Positions 39,545-52,140 of a DNA stretch of 64,000 bases are shown here, one piece after another. This stretch comes from Gossypium raimondii (lineage: Eukaryota; Streptophyta; Magnoliopsida; Malvales; Malvaceae). A program made the translations under genes and the position numbers. Within the stretch, counting starts at the first letter, position 1. Each line of letters begins with the position of its first letter. The stretch covers positions 60,896,705-60,960,704 of the forward strand of contig NC_068567.1 of NCBI RefSeq assembly GCF_025698545.1, read 5' to 3'. A model generated the notes under the pieces. That model made no database searches and had not been told where the DNA came from. It saw nothing but the letters and a program-made list of their open reading frames with translations.

Positions 39545-39650
39545 AAACACTGAGGTGCTAAAAAGAGAGCATTGAAATGCTGATCAAAGAGCATCAAAGT
39601 GCTAAGTAGAGAGCACCAAAGTACTAAACAGAGAGCACCGAGGTGCTAAA
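39545..39650. repeat. About 24-bp tandem repeats inside solo LTR 2
   Basis: Units like gagagcaccgaggtgctaaa recur four to five times with changes. Each unit is itself palindromic (gcaccgaggtgc), so the tract could form a row of small hairpins. Confidence 0.75.
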
Positions 39651-40864
39651 CCCGTACAAGTGCACAAATAACCCTATTGCCATGTGTAATACCCTGAAAA
39701 TTACTACAGTAAGAAAGTAAGATAGTATCCTCGATATAGTAAAAATAAGGAAATAACGTGACAAAAAGGGGAAATTTTGAGTTATGTCAACATTGGGAAG
39801 TATATTATGGTATATTATATATTAATTCAAGAAAGGACTAAATTGTAAAAGTGAGAAAAGTTTTGTTGTCTAAGAGTAAATACTCAAGATTTGAGAGGTT
39901 AAAGTGTAAATATGAAAAATTTGAAGGACCAATAGTGCAAATATTTTAAGGGTGGAATAATCTAGAAACTAAGGAAAATGGATGAATTAAGACTAAATTG
40001 AAAAGGTGAAGAATTTTGAGGGACTAAATTGCAATTTTACCAAATTAAGTGATGACTCAAGGATGGAATTTTAAATATTATAAAGGGTAAAATGGTCAAT
40101 TAAAAGAGAGAGAAATCTAGAAGGCAATGATGATGTTAGTGATATTTTAGATTAATTAATTAAATAAATATTAGTTTATTAATATTTTAATTTAATTTTA
40201 ATTGATATTTTATTATTTTATTAGTATTTTATTTAGTATATATAAGAAAAGGAAGATGAAGAATCATCCATTCCACCATTTTTCCATGCATTTCACATTA
40301 GAAGAGAAGAGAAGAAAGAAAGTTTTTCTTTCTTTGCAATTTGGTCCTCCAACCCAAAATTCACTATTTTCACTTAGAAATCAAAGAAATTTCCATAGCC
40401 ACCAAGAGAGAAAATTGATAAGGAGACTATGGGGAGCTAGAATATCAAGTTAGATTCAAGAAGTAGAAGCTGGAGGAGAGAGAAAATCAAGTTAAAGATT
40501 GAAATCAATAGCACAAGGTAAGAGCATCAAGATTTCAATATATTTTTAAGTTTGATATTATTGAAAAAGCATGGAAATGATGTTATAGTAGAGTTTTATT
40601 AAATAAAGTCTTATGTTCTTGATATATTAGTGAAGGAAAATAAGAGAAAGTGATGGGAAATATTATAGAGAAAGGGAATAAGGGTGTTATAAATTTAGTA
40701 ATCAACATTTTACACTAAAACAGTTTTGAACAGCAGCAGTAGGTTAACTTTAAAAAATCACCATAAATTGTGGAAATCGAATTAGAGTATGAATAAAACA
40801 TGGAATTAAATATTATTGAGTCTAGTTTCTCATAGAAGAAACGGTGTAAGTAATGGAATTCTAA

Positions 40865-43717
40865 GGGTGCGTTTGTTTGCTGTAAAATGGTTTCCGGAAA
40901 ACATTTTACACCATTTCCGGTGTTTGTTTGGGGGAAAATGATATCCTTGAGTAAAACATTTTCCAAAACACGGTAAAATCAAACCCATTCCTCCGGAAAA
41001 TGTCTTACGGCTTCAAATTGGTAAGACATTTTCCATTCTTCTCTAAGCAGACATTTTCCATTCTCTTCTAAGCAGCAGACATTTTTCATTCCTCAAAGCT
41101 TCCGCCTCTCCTCCTCATCTTTGCCTCGCCATCTCTGTCTCTCAGCTTCATCTTCCTTCTCCATCTCTCTACTCCATAGATCTGTCGGTGAGTTACCCAA
41201 AAGCTTCAAGTTTTTATGAAATTGGTGGTTTTTGCTGGATTTTTCAAAAATTGGAAAAAGGATGAAAACTCATACTCTTCTTCCCTACACCACTCAACCC
41301 CCACTTCTTCACTAAAGGGAAGCTTTCCCTTTTAATTTTCTTGCTATTTTCACTATAAAAATCTCAACATTTCTACCTTTAAAGCTTCAGTTAGTATATG
41401 CGATTGACCCGATTCATTTATTAAGTACATGATTATAAATCTTGCTTATTTTTGCTGAATTACAATGATATCGGTATTTCTGCAACAGGCTTCTTTTGTT
41501 TCTTCCTTTTGATTTCTGAGTTTTTGATCCACTGCCTTGAGAGAGTGAATCTTTTTTCTGAAGGGATGCTTTGGGTTCATTTAAAAATGCATGAAAAAGG
41601 CACCGATGAAATACCAGTAAATTCTTGGTGACAGTTTATATTACTAGGATTTGGATTTTGTGTTTCTATTGTTTGCCTTTTTTTGAGTGGAATTGTTATA
41701 GCTTTGATTCCAATTTTAGAGACCAGATAAGAAGAGAAAAAGAAGAATATTTGGTATTTTTTCTTTCATGAGAGGTTGTGAATACACTTGATAAACAGTG
41801 CATGTTTTAGCTCTTCTCTCAATTATAATAGCTTTTACCTTCAACTGCTTCCTTATACCATCTTGCTTCGTTGTTTCCTTCTTGCCTACTAGTTTCACGA
41901 CACTCTTCTTGATTTCCACTAAAGCAAAAATATGGTCTAGCAACCAATATGTTTACATACAGAGAAAAAGAAAATCAAGAATTTCTCCATTTCAATTACC
42001 CTCCCCTTCTACAAACTCTGAATCACAACTGATTAGGGACCCTGTCTCGGACAGAGTATCCGACTCCTGGGTGGTTCTGGACCGCCTGGAGCTTCCTTCA
42101 CCACCCATGTCTTTCACCTTCTTTCGCCTACTTTTCTTTGAGTCTTTTGTGGTTGTCTCGGTTGTTTGGCTTGCATATAGGATAGTAATCGTGTACTTAA
42201 TAAGCATGTAGCAAATTAGTAGCGTCCCATGTGGAGATTTTAGCTTCACCAGTGGTGCACTAAATAATCCTTTTTTTTTCATGGAGACAGTAGATTCTTT
42301 TATGTTAAGCATACTAGCAAATAGTGTATTCCATTGCAATTCCTCCTAGGCTCCTGCTAATGAATGATATGGATGTTTGAGTTATGCTAATTGAATTTCA
42401 AATGCAGTTTATCCTGAGGTGCTTAATGTTTGAGAATGTATGTTAAGCAATATTATTTGTTTAGTTATTTCAAGGATATATTACTTTTTTGCAGGGCTAT
42501 TGAGCACCCAACTTTTTCAGCACTTACAAGACCATTGTGTGATCTGTATTCACTTATTCCTCCTCTTCTAGTTGTAACGCATAAGAAACGCAGGGTATGT
42601 AGATGTTTTTGTAGTTTATGATATTCTGAATGCCGTGGGTCTTATTTACTGGAATAAATTGTTAATGCTTTTAGTCCTTTGCATTATAATTAATTCCATG
42701 GTTTAGTTTTAGCATTGAGTTAATGGATTAAAAGGAAGTATTGAGGTGATTCTCCTTTGCAGTTTAACATGGGGAATGATGTGTTGTCTTTTGGTGATTT
42801 GAATGTTTATGGAAGTTGAGTTCTTCTAGTAATGAGTTTGATAGCTTTTATGGAGGTAATAAAGGGAAAGCTGTTGGTTTTTATGGTGTTGAAGATTGGG
42901 GTGAAACTGGTGGCATTGATCCCTTGCCTTCTGATTATGGATTAGGCTCAGGAGTTGCAATGGGCAAGCACTAGGTTTAAAGGCAATTAGGATTTTATTG
43001 ATGTGCATGTATAAGTTTTTTAGCTAATGTCTGGTTCATCATTTTTTGCTGCAGTGAAATTTATGCTAATGTATAAGAGACTTTATGCTTGAGATTTTGG
43101 ACTCGTTTTCATATGCAAATTGTTTGTGAAATGAGTTGGTAACATGCTAAACATGTTTAAGAGCATGTAGGAGACCATTAGCATATCTTGAAATTCTATT
43201 TGTTTGAGTTACACCATCAACAAATTTTGCGTCTTTCATCCAAATCCTCAAATTTGCACCTAATAATATATTGATTTTTAAATGAATTCCATTCAAATTT
43301 CCCATTCAAATTCTTGATTAAATATATAATGAGGATTAATTAATTAACGGAAAGATAACCTAATAATATATAACAAAATCTTGCACCAATCAAACTCATG
43401 ATTCAACACATTAGTTACAATTCTTTCACAATTTCCTACAAGAAAACTCATTTTTCATGCTTTCATTTTAAGTGGTACTTTCAAAAATTTATATATGTAA
43501 AAATAATTTATTAATATATATTAATAAATATATATATTAATATATGTAAAATATATGTAAAACAACTTTTCCGAAAAATATTTTAAGGAAATCTGTCAAA
43601 CAGTAGAAAATATTTTACACAGATTTACCAAACACCAGAAAATATTTTCCAGTAAATTATTTTACAGAAAAGTAAAACATTTTCCAGAAAACATTTTACT
43701 GCCAAACAAACAGACCC
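40865..43717. mobile_element. Non-autonomous TIR element (PIF/Harbinger-like) with gene fragments
   Basis: The left end gggtgcgtttgtttgc with taaaatggtttccggaaaac pairs with the inverse of the right end (ccaaacaaacagaccc preceded by ttttccagaaaacattttac). Both sides carry taa, the 3-bp duplication usual for PIF/Harbinger. The 2.85-kb interior has no transposase; it contains a CT-rich leader-like stretch followed by a splice donor (about 41086-41195) and exon-like pieces at 42495-42594 and 42763-42975. This is the layout of a Pack-type element. The superfamily assignment is inference. Confidence 0.65.
42495..42975 (+). pseudogene. Broken gene fragment carried by the TIR element
   Basis: An exon-like piece (ttttttgcag/GG... 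to ...CGCAGG/gtatgt, 42495-42594) reads AIEHPTFSALTRPLCDLYSL and continues in phase into a piece starting 42763 (FNMGNDVLSFGDLNVYGS), where a stop follows. One frame over, the reading continues NEFDSFYGGNKGKAVGFYGV and EDWGETGGIDPLPSDYGLGS to a stop at 42975. So two exons, one intron and a frameshift can be seen. I do not recognise the source gene. Confidence 0.5.
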
Positions 43718-46700
43718 TAAATCATGAGATATAATAAATTTTGTGAGATAAGGTCAGAATAAATTCGGGTTTCCCCTGTTCTGACTTGGAAAAATCATTA
43801 AAAATTTTACAAAAATAATTATGGGTTATAATTTATATTTTAAAATCCTTAATGAGTCTATTTTCAATAGAAACAAACGGGGACATCATACTAATTCTGT
43901 ACAAAGAGATAATTAATTTTTAGTGAAGAGGGTCGGAACTGTCAAACAGTGAAATATGAGAAACTTTAAAGAATAAACTGTACTTATTGGATAAACCAAA
44001 ATTCTTAAAATTTTATAGTAATAAGATATATGAGTCTAGTTTCATATAAAATTAACGGATCTCAATTCAGAGTTATGTAGCTCAAGATATAAATAATTTA
44101 GTGACTACAACTCAAGTGGACAGCTTTGAATGAACAATTAAGTAAATAGTGAAATTATAGATAATGTTACATATAAGCATGTTATATACATTAAGGATGT
44201 GGAATGGAGAGGAGGAGGAAAATATATGATTATTCAACTAGCATGAATTTTCATTAAAATGGCTAATTTACATGTTTTAGGTTCGAGATTAAATTGAATA
44301 AAAGTAATATTTTAAGGGTAAATTTGTTAAAATGTCAAAAAGTGACCAAATTGTATGAAATGAATTATTTTATTATTTAAATTAATAAATTGAATGAAAT
44401 ATTAATTTAGATCAAGATTGGGTGGAAATTTGAGGAAAATAGAAAATTATCAAAATGTCCCGAATTTTGATATTTCGCAATTTAGCCTGGTAAGTTTGTG
44501 TAACTTGAATTATATTCTTAAATGCTTGAAATGTTTGTTATTGATGTGAATATGATTTGAATGTTCATTATATGAAAATTGATGAAACATTGATATATTT
44601 GATAAAAAGGGGAAGAAATCCCGGTTGAATGGAAGGAAAATTCGATGGATCTCTGAAAAGGAATTGACGGTAAAAATGATCTAGCCCGCACGGGTGATCC
44701 TATCCTAATATAGTCCTCCCAAAGAATATGTGGAAAATGGATTTAGCCCGGATGGGTAATCCGAATTAGGGTCTGAATTTAGCCTGGACTGATAATTCAG
44801 ATCTCAGCTCATTAGAGTAATTGTCATTGTAGGGGATTTAGCCTGGACTGGTAATCCCACTGTAAAGATGAGGTTCACGGGAGTGTGCTCTCTGAAATGA
44901 AAATGTGCGCACATGAATATGAATTGACGGACCCGGATTTGTACACTTAGGTGTACCCTTGAAAATCCATCGAAATTTCAAGTAGTTCAATGGGATAAAT
45001 ACGGAAAAATAACAAGGGAATGGAAATCATGGAATTGATGAGCTCATCAATCATGGTATATATATTATTGATACATGGAAATGATTGAAATAACTTGAAT
45101 GTTGAGTTTGTGCATGTTAGGGGAATAATGCATTGAATGGCATGTATAATTTAAATTGGCCAACGTTTGCTCATTAATGTTTTAATTTTGATTGGTTTCA
45201 AATATGAATGCTCCGTAACCCTGTTCCGGTGACAAATTCGGGTTAGGGGTGTTACACCATGCCAGTCGTATCATACTCATTTATTAAGTTCACGTAGGCA
45301 TTAATACAGTATTCATAACATTTAAATCCTTGTAATGTCGTCGTATACATATTATCACATTATAAAACATTTCATATCCAATCAAGTACATATAGCACAT
45401 ATTATCATTTCTTTACAATTTAATCCATGTCTCACCTTTTTGTACCAAATTGTAACCAATTCAAATTTTTAATTACACACAAACAAATTCATAATTAAAA
45501 GATATTTACATTAATATTACATATTATTACACCATATGAATCTACCTAGCAAAACTACAATAACAAAATGTCGGGACTAATATGTAATTTTCCTTTCTCG
45601 ATTATTTTTAGTTGGTTCAATTCCGATCTATCATAATAATTTATTTCAATCTATCAATTTCAAATACTTTGTAACTTCATATTTTATGCATATGACAACT
45701 CAATTTAATATTTCAAATGTTCCCTAAAATTTTAAATTTTATTCAATTTAGCCCTAAAATAGAAATTTCTATAACTTTCAAATTTGAGCTTTGATTTTGA
45801 AACTAATATCAATTTAATCCTTCTACAGCCCTCTACTATCCATAATTATAGAAATTTAACATCAATTTCAAAATATTTACACTTTAGTCTCTATGTTAAA
45901 AACTAGCAATTAAACATTATAAGGTAGTCATTTTTCATATCTAAGCTAAAATCTAACAATTTAATACCAAAAGCTTCAATATTCAACAATGGAAACTTTT
46001 GAAAACTTTAACAGTTTTACAAATTGGTGCATTGGCTAACTAAACCAAGCTTTTGGAACCTCAAAAACATAAAAATTACAAGAAAATGACTTAATTGCAA
46101 TACCTATTTATCAACTGAAAGTTGAAGCTTTAAAATAGGGTTTTATCAATTTTCTATCTTTTATACTTTAATTAAATTACTAATCTTAATTAATTTTAAC
46201 TAAACTTAATTAGTTAATGTTAATGATAATTTAACAAAGTTGGTGGATGTAAAGCCCTATCCAGCCCCCAACATTTAATTAGAAATGGATAACTGCTTAA
46301 TTGGTTGTCCCAGCAAATAAAAATTTATAGCAATTAACTTTTACGATTTAGTTCATATACATTAATTAATTATTCAATTGACCAAATTAAAGGATCAAAC
46401 TTTAATCAAACTTTATATTAGCCTTGTAAATATTAAATAATAATATTTACAGACTCATTCGTCGAAAATGGGATTCTGAAACTACTGTTTCCTACACCAC
46501 TGACCTTTGGGTCGTTACATATACAGGTTAAACTTTGATTTTGATTTAATTCTACACATTTAGAGAAATGAATATATTTATTTATTTTATATTAGATAAG
46601 TATAATTATTTATGTAAGTAATAAAATGGTATTATACCGATAATGATGTTAGTTCTTTACAAAATTGAATAAAATTAAAATCTTATATAAAATTGTACAA

Positions 46701-46797
46701 AATTAAAGTTTATGTACACCATAATTCTTGTATGGTTTTGGGATTTATCCTAGAAAAAGTTTTTGAAAAATACTATCGCTTTTGGATGGTTAAAATA

Positions 46798-47380
46798 TGA
46801 TGTAAGTCATTGTACTCCTCACAAATCTAGAATTTATTCTTTGTACTTTTATTTTCATGAATTTAGTCTCTTTATTTTCGATTTCAAAATTCGATCCAAT
46901 TGTTAATACTAATATTTTTTATTAAATTTATCGATGTAACATTTTGAAATAAAAAAATAATTTGGTAGCTATGTAACTAAAACAATAACTTTGTAATGAA
47001 CCTAAATTTAACAAAAGAAGATTAACAGTGTTGACAATTCGACTCCATATACTAGGAGTTAGATTATATTTTGTCTTTTAAAAAATAGCAAATTAGTCAT
47101 TGTACATTAAATCAAAGAGCAAATTGATCATTTCATTAAAAATTTCATTAATTTCTATGTTAAAATTGGAATGTCTGACGAATAATCACGAGCTACACAT
47201 GGCACACCATGTGTACCTCACGATAATATATAATGACAAGTTTTTAACAGTAAAAGTGGGTAAAAATTTTAACGAAAAAATTAATTTACTCTTTAATTTA
47301 AGATACAATAATTAGTTTATTCATTTTTTGAAATAAAAAATCAAAATGTAATTTAACTCCTAATAAAAAAAGCCTCTATA
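46798..47380. mobile_element. Truncated ggttaaaatatg MITE followed by MITE copy b
   Basis: The first family's left end is at 46798 (ggttaaaatatgatg) and is cut near 47045 by a copy of the GGTAAAAGTACCATGGAG family, recognised by aggagttagattatattttg, acattaaatcaaagagcaaa and aatttaactcctaat; that copy's own termini are degraded. Confidence 0.5.
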
Positions 47381-47806
47381 GAACTCTGACCTTATTTGAG
47401 CTTTATAATGAAACTTTCAAAATTCATCCTTTTATTAAATTTATTAATTCAGGTAATAATTAAAATACATTTGATTCAATTTCAATTAATAAATACCACA
47501 TACATATAAATTATTTCAAATTTGCTCTCATGACTGTTTCACTAGAAAAAAGAACAAAAAAAAGATGTTTGTACACATATATGAACTTTCAAATTGTCAT
47601 CAGAACAATTTCATAAAGCTCACATACAAACAGTCCTATACATATAGTCTAATACAATATATATATGTTCATATTCCTGAACTACCTGTACACTTCTTGC
47701 CAGAGGATTAGACCACAAAAAGGAAGAGGCCAAAAAAAAAAAACCACAGATAAACAAACAATGAAGCTAATGAGGTGCCCCAAATTGAAATCGTAAAAGA
47801 CATGCA

Positions 47807-50800
47807 CTATAATCTCGAACGACGACTGGACTTGATACCAAGGAAAGAAGACCTACGATCAGAAGAAAATGGTTGCCCCTTTACACAACCCGAAAATCTA
47901 ATATCCCAACCTTCGATGTTCTTTGGAACACAAGCATCAAAGAGAATTTGGCCGAGGACGCTGTGAGCGTTAATGGTAGGGGGTACAGGTAGAGAGAACG
48001 GTTGTTCTCTTTGTTCATCTTGTTTAGAATTGGTCTCTCTACCGTTGTGACATTCGGCTGAACTTGGCAAGAAAAAGTGGTCACTAGGTCCAACGGCAAC
48101 TCTCCTAAGGCTTTGGTTTGAGTTCACTGTTGCTTTCTGCAGGTTGAAGATTAGCTCGGAGATCTCATCGTGCAAGCCATTTGTTTCTCCGAGTTTCTTG
48201 ATCCTATGGGAATAGACTGAAGTTGCCTTCTCGAGAAAACTGGCCACAACAGCTCTGTATCGAATAGGATAATGCTTGTAGTGTTCTGAAATAGAAAACA
48301 CTGACAGTAGGTAAGTTTTCATGTGTCACAAAGTAACTGAACATTTAAAGAGTGCAGAAGCAGGATACGGTGCTTTCGAGTTAGAGCAGAAAACCTCAGG
48401 TTTTTGTAACTCTAGAAGAAGATTACATAAATCAGCTTACGATGCCTTTATGTTCTTATCTAGGGTTTAAGGTTTAGAGTTCAGACCTTCAGTTGAATTA
48501 ACTGAATAGTATAGGAAACTCCATTTGTAAATTGTAATCTAGAGAGGAAACAGCTGATAGCAAAAAACATAATACAGCAGTAAAAGTACCATGAAGGTCC
48601 CTGTAATAAGAGTTAGATTGCATTTTGCACTTTTTACTCAAAAAATTTTCAAACTAATCCTTGTACATTAGATCAAAGAGCAAACTTATCATTTCTATTA
48701 AAAACTAACGTGATTGATGGATTAACCAGACAGTTACACGTAGCGTGCCACATGTATCTCATTTGAGAGGTAGGCACAAGTTTTTAGCAATAGAAATAGA
48801 TGGGATTTCAACAGAAGGACCAATTTGCTCTTTGATCTAGTATACAATGACTAATTTGTCCATTTTTATAATAGAGGGGGCAAAAAGCAATCTGACTCTT
48901 AGTACAAAGGGCCTCCATGTTATCTTTACCTAATACAGAATGTATATATGCTCTGATCATATATGGCAATTGATAATATAGTTTATGGAAGCTACAGTAT
49001 GTTCTAGTAATAACAAACCAAGAACATGGCTCAGGACAGACCTAAGTGAGTAGAGCCATCCCACTTTACAACCTTAATATCTGCTCCACGATCTTGTAAG
49101 CATTCAGTAAAATTGTTGATAACTGGATACGAGGCAAGGTCATCATTCTCCGAGCATAAAATAAGGTATGGAGCATCCAAGTCCTGCAAAAGAGGAAAGG
49201 TGTAAAATTAACTGATGGGAGCAGATTAAAAACAACTTGGACCACCTACGGGGTTAATATTAACTCACAACTGATGAGTAAAGGGTCTGCCAATACTCGG
49301 CACGTTGCGACTCGAAGCCAGTAAGATAGAGACCATCCAAACCAGAAGCAACGCCTTTAGCAATCCAAGAAACGAGCTTTGAAGGTCCAGGCATTTTACG
49401 TATGGAGGGATGTAAAGTAAATCGTGCATTCAGATCACTTGCAAAATCTACGGGGCTAGAATCATAGATTTGTCCCGAAATGCAATTTCTAACCAAGTGG
49501 CTCCCATCCTTTACAAAATGAAAAAAAGGGGGAAAATAACAACAAAAACTTTAGTATGATATATAAAAAGTTGAGATTTTAGAAAACTATTACATTTTAC
49601 TAATAAATCATTACAAGAAATTAGGAGAGAAAAGAAGGGTACCAGATTAAGCTGAGCTTCACCTATTCCTTGAATAATCTACATTAAACTTAGCTAAATT
49701 ATTTCAACTGCAATAATGGGGTAAAAGTACCATGGAGGCCCTTATATTAGGAGTCGGATGACATCTTGCTCCCTCTACTCAAAAAATGAGCAAATGAATC
49801 ATTCTACGTTAGATCAAAGAGCAAACTGGTCACTCTATTAAAAATTCCATCCATTATTACTGTTAAAAACTGATCCTTGTACGTCAACATAAGGCATACG
49901 TAGCATGCCACCTGTAACTGTTTGGTTATTTAGTCAACCATGCTAGTTCTTAAGAGAAGAAATGAATGAAATTTTTAACAGAAAGAACCTTTGATCTAAC
50001 ATACAGGGACTATTTGCCCATTTTTTGAGTAAAAGGGGTAAAATGCAATCTGACTCTTAGTAAATGGGCCTCCATGATACTTTTGCCGCAATAATGGAGA
50101 TAAGAGAACAAAAAGTGAATTGATTCATTGGGAACTGGAATAAGAACTAAAGTTTACCTGAAAAACCTTGTACATACAAGCCTTTGGACTGCCAGAGAAA
50201 GCAACAAATACTACAGGACAAGTTCTAATCTTTAGCTCCTGTGAACCAAAAACCAAACAGGTGTTTAATGTTTTAAGATTTTTGTGGAACTCCCAAGTGA
50301 AAAATTATCAGGGATCATTAAAGATAATAAACCTTAATGAAACTGACCTCAATAAGCTCATTTAGAAGAACAAATGCCAAGGACATTGCCCTATCAGGAT
50401 AATACCTGCAGAAAGAATATGAAATGAAAATTTCAAATACTTGAAAATGAAAAAAGGAAAGCAATTTGCGAAAAGTGCAGCAAAGAAATGCCAAGTTCAA
50501 TATCTTAAAATTTTGATTAATACCATAACAGATTGTCAAATCTCTAATCTTACAAAGCCACACATAACTTATATAGCCCACAACTACTACTCTTCCCCCG
50601 AGGCACACCTTATATCTGTTCATGTGAGCCATCAACTCATTCTCACACTAGTAGTAAACATTATTTTCAGCTATCATTTTCGAAACGCTCGGATCCCAAA
50701 CCAAACCACTTCTTGCTGACATCGTATCCTTTATTCCCCATCCCAATAACTAAAACTAAATCTTACTTTTCCACAAACAATTACTTTTGATTGCCAAAAG

Positions 50801-51829
50801 GAAGTCCTAAAATAAACCCCATTCGAATACCCCAATAATACAATTATCAGTCATTACCACTCTTTCAACAAGTCACATCTTCCATGTGTTCTATGTAAGA
50901 TCAATTCATTCACCATACCAGTAGTTAACATTATTGTCGGCTATCATTTTCGAAACAACTCCACCCCCAAACCAAACCATTTCTAGCTGATATTATATCC
51001 TTACTTTCCCATCCTCAATAACTGAACTTAAATCTTCCTTTTCCACAGACAATGACTTTTGGTTGCCAAATTATAGTCTTAAAATAAACCCATTCAAACG
51101 CCCCAATAATAGAATTATCACAGTCATTATCACTCTTCCAACAAGCTGCATCTACAATGTGTTCTTTGTAATCCATCAACTCATTCACCATATCAGTAGT
51201 TAACTTTCTTTTCAGCTATCATTTTTGAAACAGCTCCACCCCCAAACCTAACCACTTCTAGCTGATATTATATGATTATATCCTTATTTTTCCATCCTCA
51301 ATAACTAAAATTAGATCTTCCCTTTCCACAAACAACCACTTTTGATTGCCAAAATACAGTTCTAAAAATAAACCCATTCAAAAACCCTAATGATACAATC
51401 ATCACAATCATTAGCAGGACAAATAAAATACAATGAAAGCATCTGAAAAACACCATCAAAATAGAAGAAGCACAAACTCACCTACAAAAAACCCAATTTA
51501 TAAGAATCCCAAAAACCCACTAAAGTTCTCAACCCATGTGATAAAATTTAGAAAAATTAACAATAACTAAATTAAGCTTGTTCTAATTCTAATTCACTTC
51601 CTAAATAACCCCCAAAAAAATCAATGAGAAAATGAAAGAAAAAAAAAACTTACACGTTGAGAAAATCGGCACGAGAAACGAGGGAATTCCAACCGAGGGA
51701 GGAAAATAAATCCACGTAATTCAAAAGGTGTTTCTCGTGAATCGAAACCCAAGCAAACATCACCACTATTCCCTTCACTCGTTTACTCTTTTCTTTCCTT
51801 CCCCAGTACACACTTCCACCGCCCATCAT
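47807..51829 (-). CDS. DUF829 / TMEM53-like alpha/beta-hydrolase family protein
   Basis: Six exons join in phase, in transcript order: 51654-51829, 50348-50405, 50158-50238, 49269-49508, 49042-49183, 47807-48285; 1176 bases, 391 aa. The start MMGGGSVYWGRKEK precedes the first beta strand VKGIVVMFAWVSIHEKHLLN. The strand and nucleophile turn VVFVAFSGSPKACMYKVFQ keeps a serine in the FS motif of the family. YLILCSENDDLASY carries the acid residue and WDGSTHLEHYKHYP the histidine. TMEM53-like proteins have an alpha/beta hydrolase fold; the substrate of the plant members is unknown. The last exon adds a long polar tail (about 100 aa) ending SSFLGIKSSRRSRL. The ATG chosen (51829) is the first in frame; upstream codons begin with TTG only. 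MITEs sit in two introns and a tandem repeat in intron 1. Confidence 0.88.
48584..48930. mobile_element. Palindromic MITE (GGTAAAAGTACCATGGAG family), copy c, in a hydrolase intron
   Basis: Left end aaaagtaccatgaaggtccc and right end gggcctccatgttatcttta, with shared interior (cattagatcaaagagcaaac). It lies in the intron between exons 49042-49183 and 47807-48285. Confidence 0.75.
49724..50087. mobile_element. Palindromic MITE (GGTAAAAGTACCATGGAG family), copy d, in a hydrolase intron
   Basis: Left end gtaaaagtaccatggaggcc, right end ggcctccatgatacttttgc; one of the best-preserved copies. It lies in the intron between exons 50158-50238 and 49269-49508, 71 bases from the former. Confidence 0.8.
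50633..51415. repeat. Three tandem copies of a 270-bp unit in intron 1 of the hydrolase gene
   Basis: Copies start at 50633 (caactcattctcacactagt), 50902 (caattcattcaccataccag) and 51177 (caactcattcaccatatcag). All share cagctatcatttt, ccaaaccaaacca or a near match, and cttttccaca. Spacing is 269 and 275 bases. Confidence 0.85.
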
Positions 51830-52140
51830 TTTATCTTTTTCAACACTCTCCGATTTCAACTACTACTATTTTTTTTCCCTTGAATCCAAATTTTCCGGGA
51901 AAACTTTGAATCGGGAACTTTATTTTTGTGGGTTAAATTTAATGGGGTTTATATTTCTTGGCAGTAAATTGCAATTTGTGCAATAATAAATAAACAAAAT
52001 ATGAACAGAAATAATAATAATAAATAATGGTGATCTGGTGGTGGTAGAGCTGGGGGCCGGGAAGATGCTGTAAAGATGCCTTATGCCACGTTGGATGTTA
52101 CGCACCCCTAGCACATCTTGGGATGGATAAGTTTTTTTTA

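Larger units (their letters stand above)
39685..45256. mobile_element. Solo LTR 3, about 2.7 kb net, nested in LTR 2, target-site duplication CCATG
   Basis: It starts tgtaataccctgaaaattac and ends cgggttaggggtgttaca, flanked by a perfect ccatg duplication (39680-39684 and 45257-45261). Without the TIR element 40865-43717 it measures about 2.72 kb. It looks opposite in orientation to LTR 2, because its right end (gggttaggggtgttaca) is the inverse of a typical left end. Imperfect repeats of the type gatttagcctggactggtaa occur at 44690-44870. No internal retroelement genes are present. Confidence 0.8.
38267..46519. mobile_element. Solo LTR 2, about 2.7 kb net, split by a nested solo LTR
   Basis: It starts tgtaacactccttaccagac and ends tttgggtcgttaca. 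The flanking 5-mers are TATAT (38262-38266) and TATAC (46520-46524), one mismatch, and the flanks read continuously when the element is removed. Removing the insert 39685-45256 leaves about 2.68 kb, close to the size of the nested LTR. A tandem run of about 24 bp (gagagcaccgaggtgctaaa type) lies at 39545-39650. Confidence 0.7.

Noticed and set aside
39545-39650. Regular short repeats that might suggest a CRISPR-like array
   Set aside because: Units are contiguous, degenerate and lie inside an LTR; there are no unique spacers and the genome is a plant.
41992-42339. 115-aa minus-strand frame inside the TIR element
   Set aside because: Both strands are open here (the opposite frame reads DPVSDRVSDSWVVLD), so direction and reality cannot be judged; left as possible captured sequence.
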